Source of the DNA: Flavipsychrobacter sp.
GTDB lineage: Bacteria > Bacteroidota > Bacteroidia > Chitinophagales > Chitinophagaceae
Direction of reading: 5' to 3'
DNA: 64,000 nt
NCBI GenBank assembly: GCA_031292525.1
Contig: JARLGY010000044.1
Location: 62,001-126,000 of the forward strand
In this document: positions 53,239-63,187 of the stretch, piece after piece
Layout of the letters: every line of letters begins with the position of its first letter
How positions within the stretch are numbered: the stretch's first letter is position 1
Translations under genes and position numbers: made by a program
Notes under the pieces: model-generated
What the model was told of the DNA's origin: nothing
The model's database searches: none
What the model saw: the letters and a program-made list of their open reading frames with translations, nothing else

Positions 53239-54819
53239 CTATTGTCTGATCAATTTCATGGAGTTAACCACCCCATTACTCGACATGATCTTCACAATAT
53301 AATATCCTATAGGAAGTTCTTTTACGTCCATCAGCATTTGGTTCTGTAGGTTTCCCGTTTGTGTTTTTACAACCTGGCTTGCGAGGTTATAAATGGCAAC
53401 TGCCTCAATTTTAGAATCATCCTTAATTGTGAGTTCATCGCCATTTACCGGGTTGGGGAAACAAGAAATAGAACCAATGGCTTGTACATTGCTAACTGCC
53501 GATGATGGTGGAGGACAATCTGTCGAAGCTCCAGTCGTTATGTCTATACCTGCTGGCGTGGCATCGTAAGGCACAATTGCATTCCCCTTACTGCTCGGTA
53601 TGGTTATAGAGGAACAATTCTTAAAAACAAGTCCATTTACAAAATTAGTTACCAATCCGCTAGTTGTTGCGGTGATCTGCACACTATCAAAAACAATATT
53701 GGTTACGTAGGCTTCAGGTAACCCATAAATAATTCCGGCATAGGTCGAATTATTGACAATGATGTTCTTAAAGGTAATGTTTTCCCACATCGGGGTATTG
53801 CCTGTTACAGCCGCAGCGGTTTGGGCAGAAGCCGGGTAGGGCTCAGTAGGATACCAACTGGTAATGTAGAAAGGGTATTTTACATTGTTCATGGTGATGT
53901 TTGAATACACTAGTGAAGTATCATGACCTCCCCGTGTACGGTTAGATTTAAGACGAATGCCATTAGTCGTTCCATTGTAAGTACAGCTATCTACCAAAAT
54001 ATTTTCCACATTACTTGCATAACTCCCAACCGATGTGCCGTGACCATTACCAAAAACGCAGTGTTTGATTGTGATATTCTGTGCGTAACTGTCCATCGCC
54101 ACATTGTCATCTCCTTCAGATAGATTGCAATTCAGGATATCTACACCATTCCAGTACCAAATATCTATAGCATCGGTGTTGGGCGATGTAGCAGGCGCAA
54201 TAACAGTAATGTTAGATATAGTTCCGTTTGCGCCCATGTTACTGCTTTGACCAAGACAAACGTGAACATTAGGTGCATTCTGTAGTGTAATGCCAGTAAT
54301 TAGAACCTTGTTGCAGCCTTTAAACCTGATCAGGTAAGGCCGTTGAATATTAGAATTGGCATTATAAGCGGTCCACCAGGCGCTCCCATCGCCTTCTATT
54401 ACTCCCGCTCCGCTCACCTCAATATTGCTCAGGCCGCTACCGTAAATAAAGTTGGTATAAGCATTTGTCGTTCCGTTGTTTGGATAAGAACCTGCTGGCT
54501 GGCCGTTGCCGTTTCCGTAAGGCATCATTTGTAAAGTTGCCCCGGCCGATATATATAGATTCACATTGCTCTTCATAGTAATAGGGCCACTCAAAAATGT
54601 GCCGGCTGGAATAACTACCATACCACCTCCGGCTGTGTTTGCCGCAGTAATAGTCGCATTAATAGCGCTTGCATTATCACTATTTGTAGTGCTTGCTCCA
54701 TAATTGGTAATTATGAACTGGGTAGTGGGGATAGTAGGCAGTATAACCCCTGCACGAACCATTGATAAACATGTGCTCAAAAATAAAACGGTTGCTAAAA
54801 TAAATTTACTGTTTTTCAT
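53239..54819 (-). CDS. Secreted glycoside hydrolase family 28 (polygalacturonase-like) with type IX tail
   Basis: A 526-residue protein with signal peptide (about 1-23) and a right-handed beta helix. All GH28 motifs are present: NTDAID (D216), EGDDNVAM (D237, D238), GNGHGTSVGS (H260) and RLK (R289, K291; canonical RIK). ITNYGASTTNSDNASAINA is the usual pectinase N-terminus. The last roughly 80 residues form a Por-type sorting tail (SCFPNPVNGDELTI, GYYIVKIMSSNG), so it should be a surface or released enzyme cutting pectin-type galacturonan. No SusC/SusD pair or other pectin gene is nearby. A TATGTTTG element (minus strand, 54973-54966) may be its promoter. Confidence 0.92.
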   Translation of the reverse strand: MKNSKFILATVLFLSTCLSMVRAGVILPTIPTTQFIITNYGASTTNSDNASAINATITAANTAGGGMVVIPAGTFLSGPITMKSNVNLYISAGATLQMMPYGNGNGQPAGSYPNNGTTNAYTNFIYGSGLSNIEVSGAGVIEGDGSAWWTAYNANSNIQRPYLIRFKGCNKVLITGITLQNAPNVHVCLGQSSNMGANGTISNITVIAPATSPNTDAIDIWYWNGVDILNCNLSEGDDNVAMDSYAQNITIKHCVFGNGHGTSVGSYASNVENILVDSCTYNGTTNGIRLKSNRTRGGHDTSLVYSNITMNNVKYPFYITSWYPTEPYPASAQTAAAVTGNTPMWENITFKNIIVNNSTYAGIIYGLPEAYVTNIVFDSVQITATTSGLVTNFVNGLVFKNCSSITIPSSKGNAIVPYDATPAGIDITTGASTDCPPPSSAVSNVQAIGSISCFPNPVNGDELTIKDDSKIEAVAIYNLASQVVKTQTGNLQNQMLMDVKELPIGYYIVKIMSSNGVVNSMKLIRQ

Positions 54820-55081
54820 TGTTAACTATTTTATCCTTTGTTAAAATGATTGAATAAACCAATCGTGCTTGGTAGAGCGATTTATACGCTCTGATCAATT
54901 ATTATATTAAAAAAGGGTTGGAGGTAGGATTGAGCAGACAGTGGTAACTCATTACTGTCCTTTGGCAAACATAGCGGTTTTATCTACTTAAAATCCATGA
55001 TGGTCTGATAATATCTACGCAATCGATGTCCACAGAATTTCTTTAGAATTGCATATTTTTCTTAGTCCATATCACTCGAAA

Positions 55082-57358
55082 TTATGACAAGGTAAGATCT
55101 TCTTCGCTGCCAGGTATATTGGAGACATTGATCGTAAACCGTATTTGGACACTAGTGCCATTATCCGTGTCAATATCGATCGTGCCTCGGAGGTCGAGTG
55201 TCAATCCTTTGATCAGCTCCAGGCCTAGTGAGTTTAGTTCTTCGCCAACCTGCTGTTTGAACCCTACTCCGTTGTCTGAAATTGACAGATAGATTTCGTT
55301 CTTGATTCTTTTTAACCATACAATTATTTCTCCCCTTTTGTGCGCAGGGAATGCGTACTTAAAAGCATTATTTATTGTTTCATTAACTATCAGCCCTATG
55401 GGTATAGCCTGCACAGCATCCAGCTTTATAGTTTCTGTATGTAGTGTTACTTGTATGTATTCAGGTGAACCAAAGCTTTCTTTCAGGTACTCTACAAATT
55501 CAGTCAGATATGTTTTCATATCTACCACCTTAATGTCATCCGACTGATATAGTTTTTGATGGATAAGGGACATTGCGTAGATGCGGTGACGACTGTTCTC
55601 TATCGCCTTTAGCGCATCATCTTCAAGGTAGGCCGCCTGTGATTCTAAAAGACATATAACCGTATGCAGGTTATTCTTTACTCTGTGATGCACTTCTTTT
55701 ATAAGCCATTCTTTTTCTCTTACTAGTTTTTGCAATGCGGTGTTCTTCTCTATTATAACCATATTCACTTTCTGTTTTTCCCTATACCGTCGGTATTGCA
55801 TTCCTATAACCAGTATAAACAGAATTATTGCTGCCAAAGTCACATTTCGGGTTAGCCGGGCATTTTTAAGTTGTACCTGGTCTAATGTGGCATTTTGTGT
55901 TAAAAGTTTAATGTCATCGTCTTTCTTTTGCGTTTCATACTTCACTTGCAATTGTTGTATTTGCTTACTTTTTTTCTCTGTAAAAAGCGAGTCCTCTAGT
56001 GCTTTATATTCCAGCAAATGGGTAAATGCTCCCTTATAATCTTTCCGGGCTGAGTCTAGCCTATACCATAGATGCAGGTTGATCTCTCTAAATTTAGGTA
56101 CATGGGCTTTCTCGATAAATTGTTGGTTAGCTACAAGGCAGGCTGCGGCTTTATCATAATCTTTAATGGAAAAATAATAACCAATAAGAACAGGATAGGA
56201 ATACGCGATGTTGAATTTACTTACGCCTGGTTGGTTGATTAGATTTATTAATTCTGCTGCATACTTGGCCGCTTTTTCGCGTTGCTGCAATTTTACCAGG
56301 ATGCCTAGATAGGAATATTGAAATTTTATTTTGTCGTTAACGATGCGTAATGCACTGCTATACGATCTGGCAACTTCATCTAGCACCTCAAGTGCATCTT
56401 TATTTTTGTTTAAGACTGATAAAGAACCGGCAAGGTTTATGGAGATAGAAAGGACGGAAGATGTGTCCGCATTTTTTTTTGCTATTAACAAAGCATCTTT
56501 CAGATATGGTATGGCTTGGGTTCTCTGATCAAGATCTTCCAATGACATTGCAATTATGTTGTTAACCTCACAATAAAGGGAAGTTGAATCCTTCATCTGC
56601 TTACATATCTCTAGTGCTTTAAACTGGTACTGTAAACAATTTTCGTAGTCTGCCTGTACGAAGTAATAGATTCCCAATAAATTATATAGTCTTTGTAATT
56701 TCTTATAGTTGAGCGCTGTTAACATTTGGCGACTTTCATTCAAAGATTTTAGTGCAAAAGGGAAATTCCCGGTAGACAGATACATTTCTCCTTGGTCTTG
56801 AAGTGTTAATGCTTCTTCTACTTTGTTGCCACACTGTTTAAAAAGCATTACCGCCTGCTTGATTTCATTGGCTTTAGAAGCGATCTCTTTTGGATTTTCC
56901 GCATCGTAGTAAACAAATAGCGCCTTGTGGGCATTGGCTATCAAGCACTTGTCAGGGCTGTTTTTAAGCAGCTCAATTGCTTTAATTATAGAAATCTGTG
57001 CTTCTTGCGATGGCCCCTTCACCTGCAGCAAAATACCCTTTTCAAGTAAAATATGCCCCTCAGCTTCGCCCGACTTTAGTTTTTCATTTAATTGTTCAGC
57101 TTTGCTGATCCAAAGCGCTGCAAGGTTAAGATCGTTCTGACTCTTGCCGGGGTTTTTAATAAGGTAATCAGCGATCTGTAACTGATAATTAATTAGCTCG
57201 GCATCTGAGTGGCTTTCTGCTAAAGATTTTTGTAGGGAAGTGAGATCTTCACCGGTGTACACCTGGGAAAAAACAGGTTGGCAAAAGAAGCAAAAGATCA
57301 CCGCAAGCAGTTTTGCAAATGAAGTGAGTCGTGTTTCAATCTTCATGTTATTGACCAT
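55082..57358 (-). CDS. TPR-containing sensor histidine kinase (HisKA_2 type)
   Basis: A 758-residue sensor (or 754 if the second in-frame ATG, at 57346, is used; both precede the signal peptide ending PVFS). Residues about 40-450 are periplasmic TPR-like helices (LYNLLGIYYFVQADYENCLQYQFKALEICKQ), followed by a coiled coil, one span (about 504-521) and a HisKA_2 domain with KEVHHRVKNNL (phosphoacceptor H557/H558). The HATPase has NETINNAFKYAFP, SISDNGVGF and LGLELIKGLTLDLRG. It autophosphorylates in response to an unknown signal. No response regulator is encoded in the window. It is divergent from the beta-barrel gene. Confidence 0.92.
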   Translation of the reverse strand: MVNNMKIETRLTSFAKLLAVIFCFFCQPVFSQVYTGEDLTSLQKSLAESHSDAELINYQLQIADYLIKNPGKSQNDLNLAALWISKAEQLNEKLKSGEAEGHILLEKGILLQVKGPSQEAQISIIKAIELLKNSPDKCLIANAHKALFVYYDAENPKEIASKANEIKQAVMLFKQCGNKVEEALTLQDQGEMYLSTGNFPFALKSLNESRQMLTALNYKKLQRLYNLLGIYYFVQADYENCLQYQFKALEICKQMKDSTSLYCEVNNIIAMSLEDLDQRTQAIPYLKDALLIAKKNADTSSVLSISINLAGSLSVLNKNKDALEVLDEVARSYSSALRIVNDKIKFQYSYLGILVKLQQREKAAKYAAELINLINQPGVSKFNIAYSYPVLIGYYFSIKDYDKAAACLVANQQFIEKAHVPKFREINLHLWYRLDSARKDYKGAFTHLLEYKALEDSLFTEKKSKQIQQLQVKYETQKKDDDIKLLTQNATLDQVQLKNARLTRNVTLAAIILFILVIGMQYRRYREKQKVNMVIIEKNTALQKLVREKEWLIKEVHHRVKNNLHTVICLLESQAAYLEDDALKAIENSRHRIYAMSLIHQKLYQSDDIKVVDMKTYLTEFVEYLKESFGSPEYIQVTLHTETIKLDAVQAIPIGLIVNETINNAFKYAFPAHKRGEIIVWLKRIKNEIYLSISDNGVGFKQQVGEELNSLGLELIKGLTLDLRGTIDIDTDNGTSVQIRFTINVSNIPGSEEDLTLS

Positions 57359-57687
57359 TTAGCATTGTGATATTTTTGGAGTATTTAAATGCATAGCGGT
57401 ACCCTTTAAGCATTAAAATTTGATTTGTAATCTTTGATGTGGCAGCTGCTGAGAAGCGATTTTATAATCAATTATCTAAATGTAAATGTGCAAATAAATT
57501 GGCACATTAAACCAATATATTATTGGAGGCGAAATGTCGTTTCTAGCTTCGTCGAATTGCGATATTTAGTTAGATGAATTATTTATTTATTAAAATAAGT
57601 AATTGATTTGCAATAGATTATGTTTTGGCACCGAATTCGCCTCTGACGGGTGCAGTAAGGGGACTATCCTTACCATCAAAGAAAATT
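57359..57687. promoter_or_regulatory. Divergent control region with two adjacent palindromes
   Basis: This roughly 330-base AT-rich gap between the divergent kinase and beta-barrel genes holds no gene. TGTGCAAAT-AA-ATTGGCACA (57487-57506, one mismatch pair) and CCAATA-TAT-TATTGG (57512-57526, perfect) lie side by side. A GAGGCGAA/TTCGCCTC inverted pair (57526-57533 and 57636-57643) spans about 100 bases beyond. No exact TAnnTTTG promoter was found in either direction. Confidence 0.5.
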
Positions 57688-60162
57688 ATGTGCCGCTTTA
57701 ACACACGAAGAAAACTTTTTTTACTCAGTATTTTTTTTCTCTTACTCCTAATCCACGCTACCAGCTTATCTGCCCAAAACGTTCAGGCAATTAGTAGAGT
57801 AACCGGCACATTAACTAATGAGAGTGGCAAGCCTATGGATTACGCAACGGTAAGCTTGATTCGTATCAAAGATTCAACTATCGTGAAGGGAACACTGACC
57901 AATGAAAACGGTATATACGATCTGGGAACCATCCCAGCTGGGGCGTACCTGGTAACGGCCACTTCCATTGGATTTAATAAAGCAAGCAGTAACCCTTTTA
58001 CTGTTAAAGAGCCATTGATAAGTATTATGGTACCAGTAATTATTATGCACAGCAGCAGCAATTCATTGGGCACGGTAGTAGTTACTGCATCCGCACCTTT
58101 AATTGAGCACAGACCTGATATGACTGTAGTAAATGTTGCAAACAGCGTACTCGCAGCTGGTAACACAGCGCTTGAAATACTTGCTAGGGCTCCAGGTGTG
58201 ACGCTCGATCAGGATGATAATATAAGCCTGAGAGGGAAAAAAGGAGTGACTGTAATGATAGATGATAAGCTTATGTACTTATCCCCTGCACAACTGGCAA
58301 CCCTGCTAAAGTCAACCGACGGTACAACGATACAGTCAATTGAAATCATTACTAACCCATCTGCAAAATATGATGTTTCTGGAAGCGCAGGCATCATCAA
58401 TATTAAACTAAAGAAGAGCAAACAGTCTGGCACAGACGGTAATTTTACTGTAGGCACAGGGTACGGCAATTCCTGGAAAGACAATCAAACGTTGTCATTA
58501 AATCATAAGGAAGGTGATTTAAATTTATATGGCAGTTTGAGCCATTACGATGTCAGGTATGATAATGATATGCTTATTAACAGGGTAGTTACAGATTCGG
58601 CAGGTAACAAAAATTATTTTAAACAGATATCTTACTCTCCGGCCACTATTCACGTTAATAGTTATCGTCTTGGCGCAGATTACGATATCACGAGCAATAA
58701 TACTGCAGGGGTGTTGGTGAATGGTTACTTTAATAGCGCAAGTGAACATATAGCCAGCCGGACAAATATTGGCGACTCTCCAAATGGAGTAAACTCCTAC
58801 CTGAATACATTTTCACAAATCAGCAATACTTACAATAATTTTGCATTAAACCTGAATGATAAAGTAAAGCTGGATACATTCGGCCAGTCGCTAGCTATTG
58901 ACCTTGATTATTCTAGGTTTAATAACGGTCAGCAATCGCAGCATAATACGTTCTATTTTAATTCGGATGGCAGTACTATGTTGACGCCTGGTTACCTACG
59001 GCAGCAATCACCATCGGCTATTTCTATATATACGGCCCAGGCTGATTATACTTATCCAATCCGTAAAAACCTGAAGTTGGAAACAGGGGCGAAATTCAGT
59101 GACGTAAAAACAGATAATAACTTAGCAGCGCAGCAACAGTTAAATGGTTCTTATGTGAATGATAGTACCCTTAGCAACCATTTTGTTTATACCGAAAAGA
59201 TTGGTGCTGGCTATGTTAATCTTACTAAAGCCTTTGAAAAAACAAATGTCGCCGTTGGATTGCGCGGGGAATATACAACGTCGGATGGCAACCTGCTGAA
59301 TAATAATTATGTTGTTAAACGTAATTACTTCGATCTGTTCCCTAGCCTGTTTATTAACCACACTATAAGTGATAAAAACGAAGCACGATTTTCATATAGC
59401 CGACGAATAGATCGTCCTGCCTATGATAACCTCAATCCCTTTGTCTATTACCTGGATCAATATACTTATGCGAAAGGTAATCCCTTCTTGAACCCACAAT
59501 ACACTAATAGCTTTGAATTGAGTTATACCTATAATAGGATGATAAATGTGAGCTTAAACTATAGCCATACCAATGACCGCATGACTACAGTATTACTAAC
59601 CGACCCGGTAAGCGCGGCTACTTATCAAACCAGCATCAATCTGCAAACAGAAAATGCTTATACCCTTAGTATAAACGCACCGTTCACTATCAGCAGCTGG
59701 TGGAAGATTAATGCTGATGTTAATGGGTTTTATTTCAACTTTAGATCAGACACGCTGCTTGGCACAAATGTAAGTAAAGGTAAAGCGGCTTACCAGGCCA
59801 AATTGATACAGACTTTTCTGTTTTCGAAGAGCTTTAAGGCAGAGTTAATGAGCCGCTATTCATCTTCATTATATGAGGGAATTGCCTTTATTAGCTCAAG
59901 GTATTCAAACGATGCAGGAATAAGCTATTCCTTCGCAGGAAAGCGTGCGAATATCAAATTATCTATGAGCGATATTTTCAACACACTGAAAGACCACATC
60001 CTTACCGATTATCAGATAAATAATATCGATTTAAGGCAAAAGCGCGAAACAAGGATAACACGGCTAACTTTTACGTACAATTTTGGGAGTGACAAAATAA
60101 GATCGAATTCGCATATAACCGGGATGGATGACCTTTCTGGAAGAGTTAAAGGGAGTAATTAA
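57688..60162 (+). CDS. Outer-membrane beta-barrel protein, TonB-receptor-like (OMP_b-brl_3 family)
   Basis: From the ATG at 57688 the protein has 824 residues and a signal peptide ending SLSAQ; the frame is also open 21 codons upstream from a TTG, which is unlikely. Residues about 35-115 form a carboxypeptidase-regulatory-like beta-sandwich (ISRVTGTLTNESGKPMDYATV). A plug follows (about 130-230; LEILARAPGVTLDQDDNISLRGKKGVTVMIDD and NPSAKYDVSGSAGIINIKL). The rest alternates as beta strands, including the family SYSRRIDRPAYDNLNPFVYY block. It probably imports or senses a ligand at the outer membrane. No SusD partner is present. Confidence 0.9.
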   Translation: MCRFNTRRKLFLLSIFFLLLLIHATSLSAQNVQAISRVTGTLTNESGKPMDYATVSLIRIKDSTIVKGTLTNENGIYDLGTIPAGAYLVTATSIGFNKASSNPFTVKEPLISIMVPVIIMHSSSNSLGTVVVTASAPLIEHRPDMTVVNVANSVLAAGNTALEILARAPGVTLDQDDNISLRGKKGVTVMIDDKLMYLSPAQLATLLKSTDGTTIQSIEIITNPSAKYDVSGSAGIINIKLKKSKQSGTDGNFTVGTGYGNSWKDNQTLSLNHKEGDLNLYGSLSHYDVRYDNDMLINRVVTDSAGNKNYFKQISYSPATIHVNSYRLGADYDITSNNTAGVLVNGYFNSASEHIASRTNIGDSPNGVNSYLNTFSQISNTYNNFALNLNDKVKLDTFGQSLAIDLDYSRFNNGQQSQHNTFYFNSDGSTMLTPGYLRQQSPSAISIYTAQADYTYPIRKNLKLETGAKFSDVKTDNNLAAQQQLNGSYVNDSTLSNHFVYTEKIGAGYVNLTKAFEKTNVAVGLRGEYTTSDGNLLNNNYVVKRNYFDLFPSLFINHTISDKNEARFSYSRRIDRPAYDNLNPFVYYLDQYTYAKGNPFLNPQYTNSFELSYTYNRMINVSLNYSHTNDRMTTVLLTDPVSAATYQTSINLQTENAYTLSINAPFTISSWWKINADVNGFYFNFRSDTLLGTNVSKGKAAYQAKLIQTFLFSKSFKAELMSRYSSSLYEGIAFISSRYSNDAGISYSFAGKRANIKLSMSDIFNTLKDHILTDYQINNIDLRQKRETRITRLTFTYNFGSDKIRSNSHITGMDDLSGRVKGSN

Positions 60163-60240
60163 TAAAGTATCTATGATAGCTTAGAGTAGGGAATAAATAC
60201 CTGACAGACTTATGACAGAGCTTATGTTAAATATATTTAA

Positions 60241-60277
60241 TGATAAAGCCGCCTTCTGTCAAAAGGCGGCTTTATCA
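60241..60277. terminator. Terminator-like hairpin between convergent genes
   Basis: A 15-base perfect stem (60241-60255 with 60263-60277) and a 7-base loop. It lies 78 bases after the beta-barrel stop and 20 bases before the stop of the minus-strand oxidoreductase. Terminal T-runs are weak on both sides, but the stem includes an AT-rich base. Confidence 0.8.
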
Positions 60278-60297
60278 TGATGGTATCAATATTATCT

Positions 60298-61278
60298 TCA
60301 AATATTAACAATCACTTTTCCATTTGAGGTTCCATCAATTACTGCTTTATATGCCTCTTCAATAGTTTCAAATGAATACCCTGTGGGGTCAATAATAGGC
60401 GTTAGCTTACCTGCCTCTATCATTGCTGTGGCTTCGCTCATTATCTCACCATGGTGTGCTCTGTGCTTACCTGTTATTAGCGGAAGTAAGGTAAATACCC
60501 CTGAATAGGTGCCACCACGGAAGGATAAAGGAGCAATGCTGTGCGTGCCCCAACCCAGTATGCTTACCGCATGGCCTACATACACTTTTACCGCTTTGAA
60601 CGATGCATCTAACGTTGGCCCACCTACTGTATCCAGCACAATGTCAAACCCTTCATCATCTGAATGTTTGCTAACGTAGTCTTCCACTGATTCCGAAGTG
60701 AAGTCAATAAAAGTTGCACCGAAAGATTCTATTAGCTCTTTTTTAGATGGCCTGTCGGTTGCAAATACCTTTGCCCCCTTAGCTACAGCTATCTGTACTG
60801 CAATATGGCCTACACCGCCAGATCCACCGTGTATCAATACTGTTTTATGTTGGTCTATCCTGGCCCTGTCAACTAATCCTTCCCAGGCAGTTATAAATCC
60901 CAGTGGTATAGCGGCGACTTCGCGCATGGTTAGATTTTTGGGCTTTAATGCAATTAGGTCGGCATCAACAGCAGCATATTCAGCTAGCGAACCCTGTACG
61001 CCGGCAATCCCGCCGGTCATACCATATACTTCATCACCTGTCTTGAATTTTACTACATCTTTCCCTACCCCAACTACAACTCCCGCCATGTCTATACCCA
61101 AAATTGCCGGTAGTTCAGTCTTCGCGTGGCCCGCTTGACCGCTTTTGATTTTGGTATCCAATGGGTTTACACTTGCAGCTTTTACTTGTACGAGTATTTC
61201 ATTATTTTTAGGTGCTGGAAGATCTATATTTTTGATAATAAAAGGTGAACCGTAGTGTTCTAAGATCAGTGCTTTCAT
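60298..61278 (-). CDS. Zinc-independent MDR oxidoreductase (quinone oxidoreductase-like)
   Basis: A 326-residue medium-chain dehydrogenase/reductase. MKALILEHYGSPFIIKNID and VKAASVNPLDTKIKSGQ are the GroES-like start of quinone oxidoreductases. VLIHGGSGGVGHIAVQIA is the NADP-binding loop, and the zinc ligands of alcohol dehydrogenases are absent. It probably reduces quinones or enones with NADPH. The gene is the first of a set of minus-strand single-gene units of redox or detoxification character. Confidence 0.9.
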   Translation of the reverse strand: MKALILEHYGSPFIIKNIDLPAPKNNEILVQVKAASVNPLDTKIKSGQAGHAKTELPAILGIDMAGVVVGVGKDVVKFKTGDEVYGMTGGIAGVQGSLAEYAAVDADLIALKPKNLTMREVAAIPLGFITAWEGLVDRARIDQHKTVLIHGGSGGVGHIAVQIAVAKGAKVFATDRPSKKELIESFGATFIDFTSESVEDYVSKHSDDEGFDIVLDTVGGPTLDASFKAVKVYVGHAVSILGWGTHSIAPLSFRGGTYSGVFTLLPLITGKHRAHHGEIMSEATAMIEAGKLTPIIDPTGYSFETIEEAYKAVIDGTSNGKVIVNI

Positions 61279-61366
61279 ATTTTCATTTAGTTGGTTAATA
61301 ATAAGTTTTAGAAATCAGCTTTTACATTTTTATCACTCCGTAAGGTAGTAATGATACCACCAACAC

Positions 61367-61789
61367 TCAAACGAACTTCACACCATATTCATCACATATT
61401 TGCCTCACTTGTCTCATGTCAGGCGGCCCGCCCGGTAGCCCAGCAAGCGCAACAAACATTTTTTCGGCACCACCGGGTACCAGCGTCACCCACATACTGG
61501 TATCTTTTATAGCCTTAAACCCATGTGGAACATTTTTAGGCATGAATACCATATCCCCTTTTCGAAGTACATGCACTTTTCCGTTTAAAGTGACTTCTAG
61601 CTCCCCATCGCTAACCACAAACATTTCGACTTCGCGGGAATGAACGTGCACTGGGATTCCTGAGCCTGCAGGAATCATGCTAAAGATAATTGACATCTTT
61701 TCATCAGTATCTTCCGATTTTATTTTTATCGTTTGCCGTCCTCCCATAAGAGCCAGCCCCTCTGTGCTGCGAATAATTTTGGGTGTCAT
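61367..61789 (-). CDS. Cupin domain protein
   Basis: A 140-residue single cupin. The first motif is SGIPVHVHSREVEMFVVSDGELEV with metal-binding histidines (H-x-H...E), and the second is KNVPHGFKAI. The C-terminal FVALAGLPGGPPDMRQVRQICDEYGVKFV extends beyond the barrel and is typical of quercetinase-like bacterial cupins. The substrate is unknown. It may be induced with the neighbouring oxidoreductase, as the spacing is 88 bases. Confidence 0.85.
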   Translation of the reverse strand: MTPKIIRSTEGLALMGGRQTIKIKSEDTDEKMSIIFSMIPAGSGIPVHVHSREVEMFVVSDGELEVTLNGKVHVLRKGDMVFMPKNVPHGFKAIKDTSMWVTLVPGGAEKMFVALAGLPGGPPDMRQVRQICDEYGVKFV

Positions 61790-61857
61790 GATTTTAGTTC
61801 AATTGTAGTTAAAAAGTATTGCATGCATACTTAACTATGTTAATGCAATGGTTTCAA

Positions 61858-62271
61858 TTAACCCTCCGGCGATATCCGCCTCATAATATCGGCGAATTCG
61901 ATCCCATCCAGAAATGCAATAACCTGTACGATCTTTCCTTCTTTCATTCGCATATTCCAACAATAAGTGGTATTGTAAGGTTTGCCATCTGTCGCTGTCG
62001 CGTTGCCACTCCACAAGACTGTTACCATATCATCGTCGGCATAGATACCTGTTACTGTAGGTACAATGCGTTTAGCCAAACGGTCATTCAATGGATTAAT
62101 TACTTCTTCAATAAATTGTTTCTTACTGGTATAAGTTTTGGAAAGAAGAGTACTACCGGCGATCGTCCACTGTATGTTATCTACCAGCAGATCAAAAACA
62201 CTTCCTGTACCGTTTGCCCATTTATTGAAGCCTGCCTCTACAATTGCTTTGTTGTTTTTCATCGTGTTCAT
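61858..62271 (-). CDS. SnoaL-like (NTF2-fold) protein
   Basis: A 137-residue protein counted from the ATG at 62271; another ATG lies 3 codons in, and an upstream in-frame extension of 16 residues looks unlikely. The sequence (GFNKWANGTGSVFDLLVDNIQWTIAGSTLLSKTY, VTVLWSGNATATDGKPYNTTYCWNMRMKEGKI) follows the cone-shaped NTF2/SnoaL fold, with no clear catalytic residues beyond the pocket. It may be an isomerase or cyclase-like enzyme, or a small-molecule binding protein. Upstream, 62320-62415 has no gene but contains repeated ACTC(A)TTAA-type elements. Confidence 0.8.
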   Translation of the reverse strand: MNTMKNNKAIVEAGFNKWANGTGSVFDLLVDNIQWTIAGSTLLSKTYTSKKQFIEEVINPLNDRLAKRIVPTVTGIYADDDMVTVLWSGNATATDGKPYNTTYCWNMRMKEGKIVQVIAFLDGIEFADIMRRISPEG

Positions 62272-62415
62272 GTTTTTAATTTGAATTATTGATGCAAAGG
62301 TCAAGGTGATCACCGCCATTAACGCTGAAAGCTAGATAACACTCATTAACAAGGTATGTGCACTCTTAATGTTGCGTATCATAGATCAATATTCCTGAAG
62401 GAGCTACCGTTATTC

Positions 62416-63123
62416 TTAATTGCTACATTTTTTTAAGGCGCTTATTACCCCATCTAGTTGGGCTACATTCGTCCCATCATAGGTTGTTAGCGAAAAGGTG
62501 ACGTTCCCAGATTTATCTATCACCATACTTGTAGGGTAACTTGTAATGCCGTATTGATCTATAATGTCTGAGCGACCTGCCAGAATAATGAATTTAAAAT
62601 CTTTACGTTTCAGGAATGCCTTTGCTTGCTCAGTCGGGTCGTATGTTATTGCCACAAACACAACGCTGTTGTCATCTTTGTATTTGTCCACAAGGTTATT
62701 CAGTTCAGGCATTTCAGCCCTGCACGGCGCGCATCCGGCAAACCAGAAATTCAGGATCACAGTTTTCCCTTTCAAAGCTTTCAGGTCTATTGATTTGCCC
62801 GTTAGGTCAGTACCTGAGAATTCAGGTGCAAGTGAGCCCATCGTTATCTTTTGTTCGGAGGGCTTTAATTTAACGCTGAGCAGCTTGCCGTCTTTAATAT
62901 CTGGCACTACAGTGTACTTGCCGCTTTGCATACACTCTGCAAATTGTTTAGCTTCTATCTTATTTCCTGCCGTATCAAAATAAATAGTGCTGGCATCCGT
63001 GTGCATCATAGTATGAATGCCGGTGTCCTCGGCCCCTAACGGTTGACTGTTTTTTGCAACAGAAGTATGGCAACTTGAGACGGTAATACAAGCCATAATT
63101 ATGGCAATGATGAAAATTTTCAT
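62416..63123 (-). CDS. TlpA-like thiol-disulfide oxidoreductase lipoprotein
   Basis: A 235-residue exported protein. The signal peptide ends TVSSC, with C18 as predicted lipidation site. A linker region (about 25-95) leads to an AhpC/TSA-type thioredoxin domain with FWFAGCAPCRAEMP (active cysteines C131 and C134) and the cis-proline block ITSYPTSMVIDKSG. It probably reduces disulfides in the periplasm, for example in cytochrome maturation or stress defence. The gene is monocistronic by spacing. Confidence 0.9.
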   Translation of the reverse strand: MKIFIIAIIMACITVSSCHTSVAKNSQPLGAEDTGIHTMMHTDASTIYFDTAGNKIEAKQFAECMQSGKYTVVPDIKDGKLLSVKLKPSEQKITMGSLAPEFSGTDLTGKSIDLKALKGKTVILNFWFAGCAPCRAEMPELNNLVDKYKDDNSVVFVAITYDPTEQAKAFLKRKDFKFIILAGRSDIIDQYGITSYPTSMVIDKSGNVTFSLTTYDGTNVAQLDGVISALKKCSN

Positions 63124-63187
63124 TTTTTTAAATTTGGATTGATTTTTTGAAAAATCCCGATAAGTAGTGTACCGGGATTTTGATGTG

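Noticed and set aside
61819-62292. Plus-strand frame of about 157 codons in the SnoaL-like region
   Set aside because: The minus-strand frame has a proper NTF2-fold pattern; the plus frame is its shadow, with an odd Cys/Tyr-rich composition.
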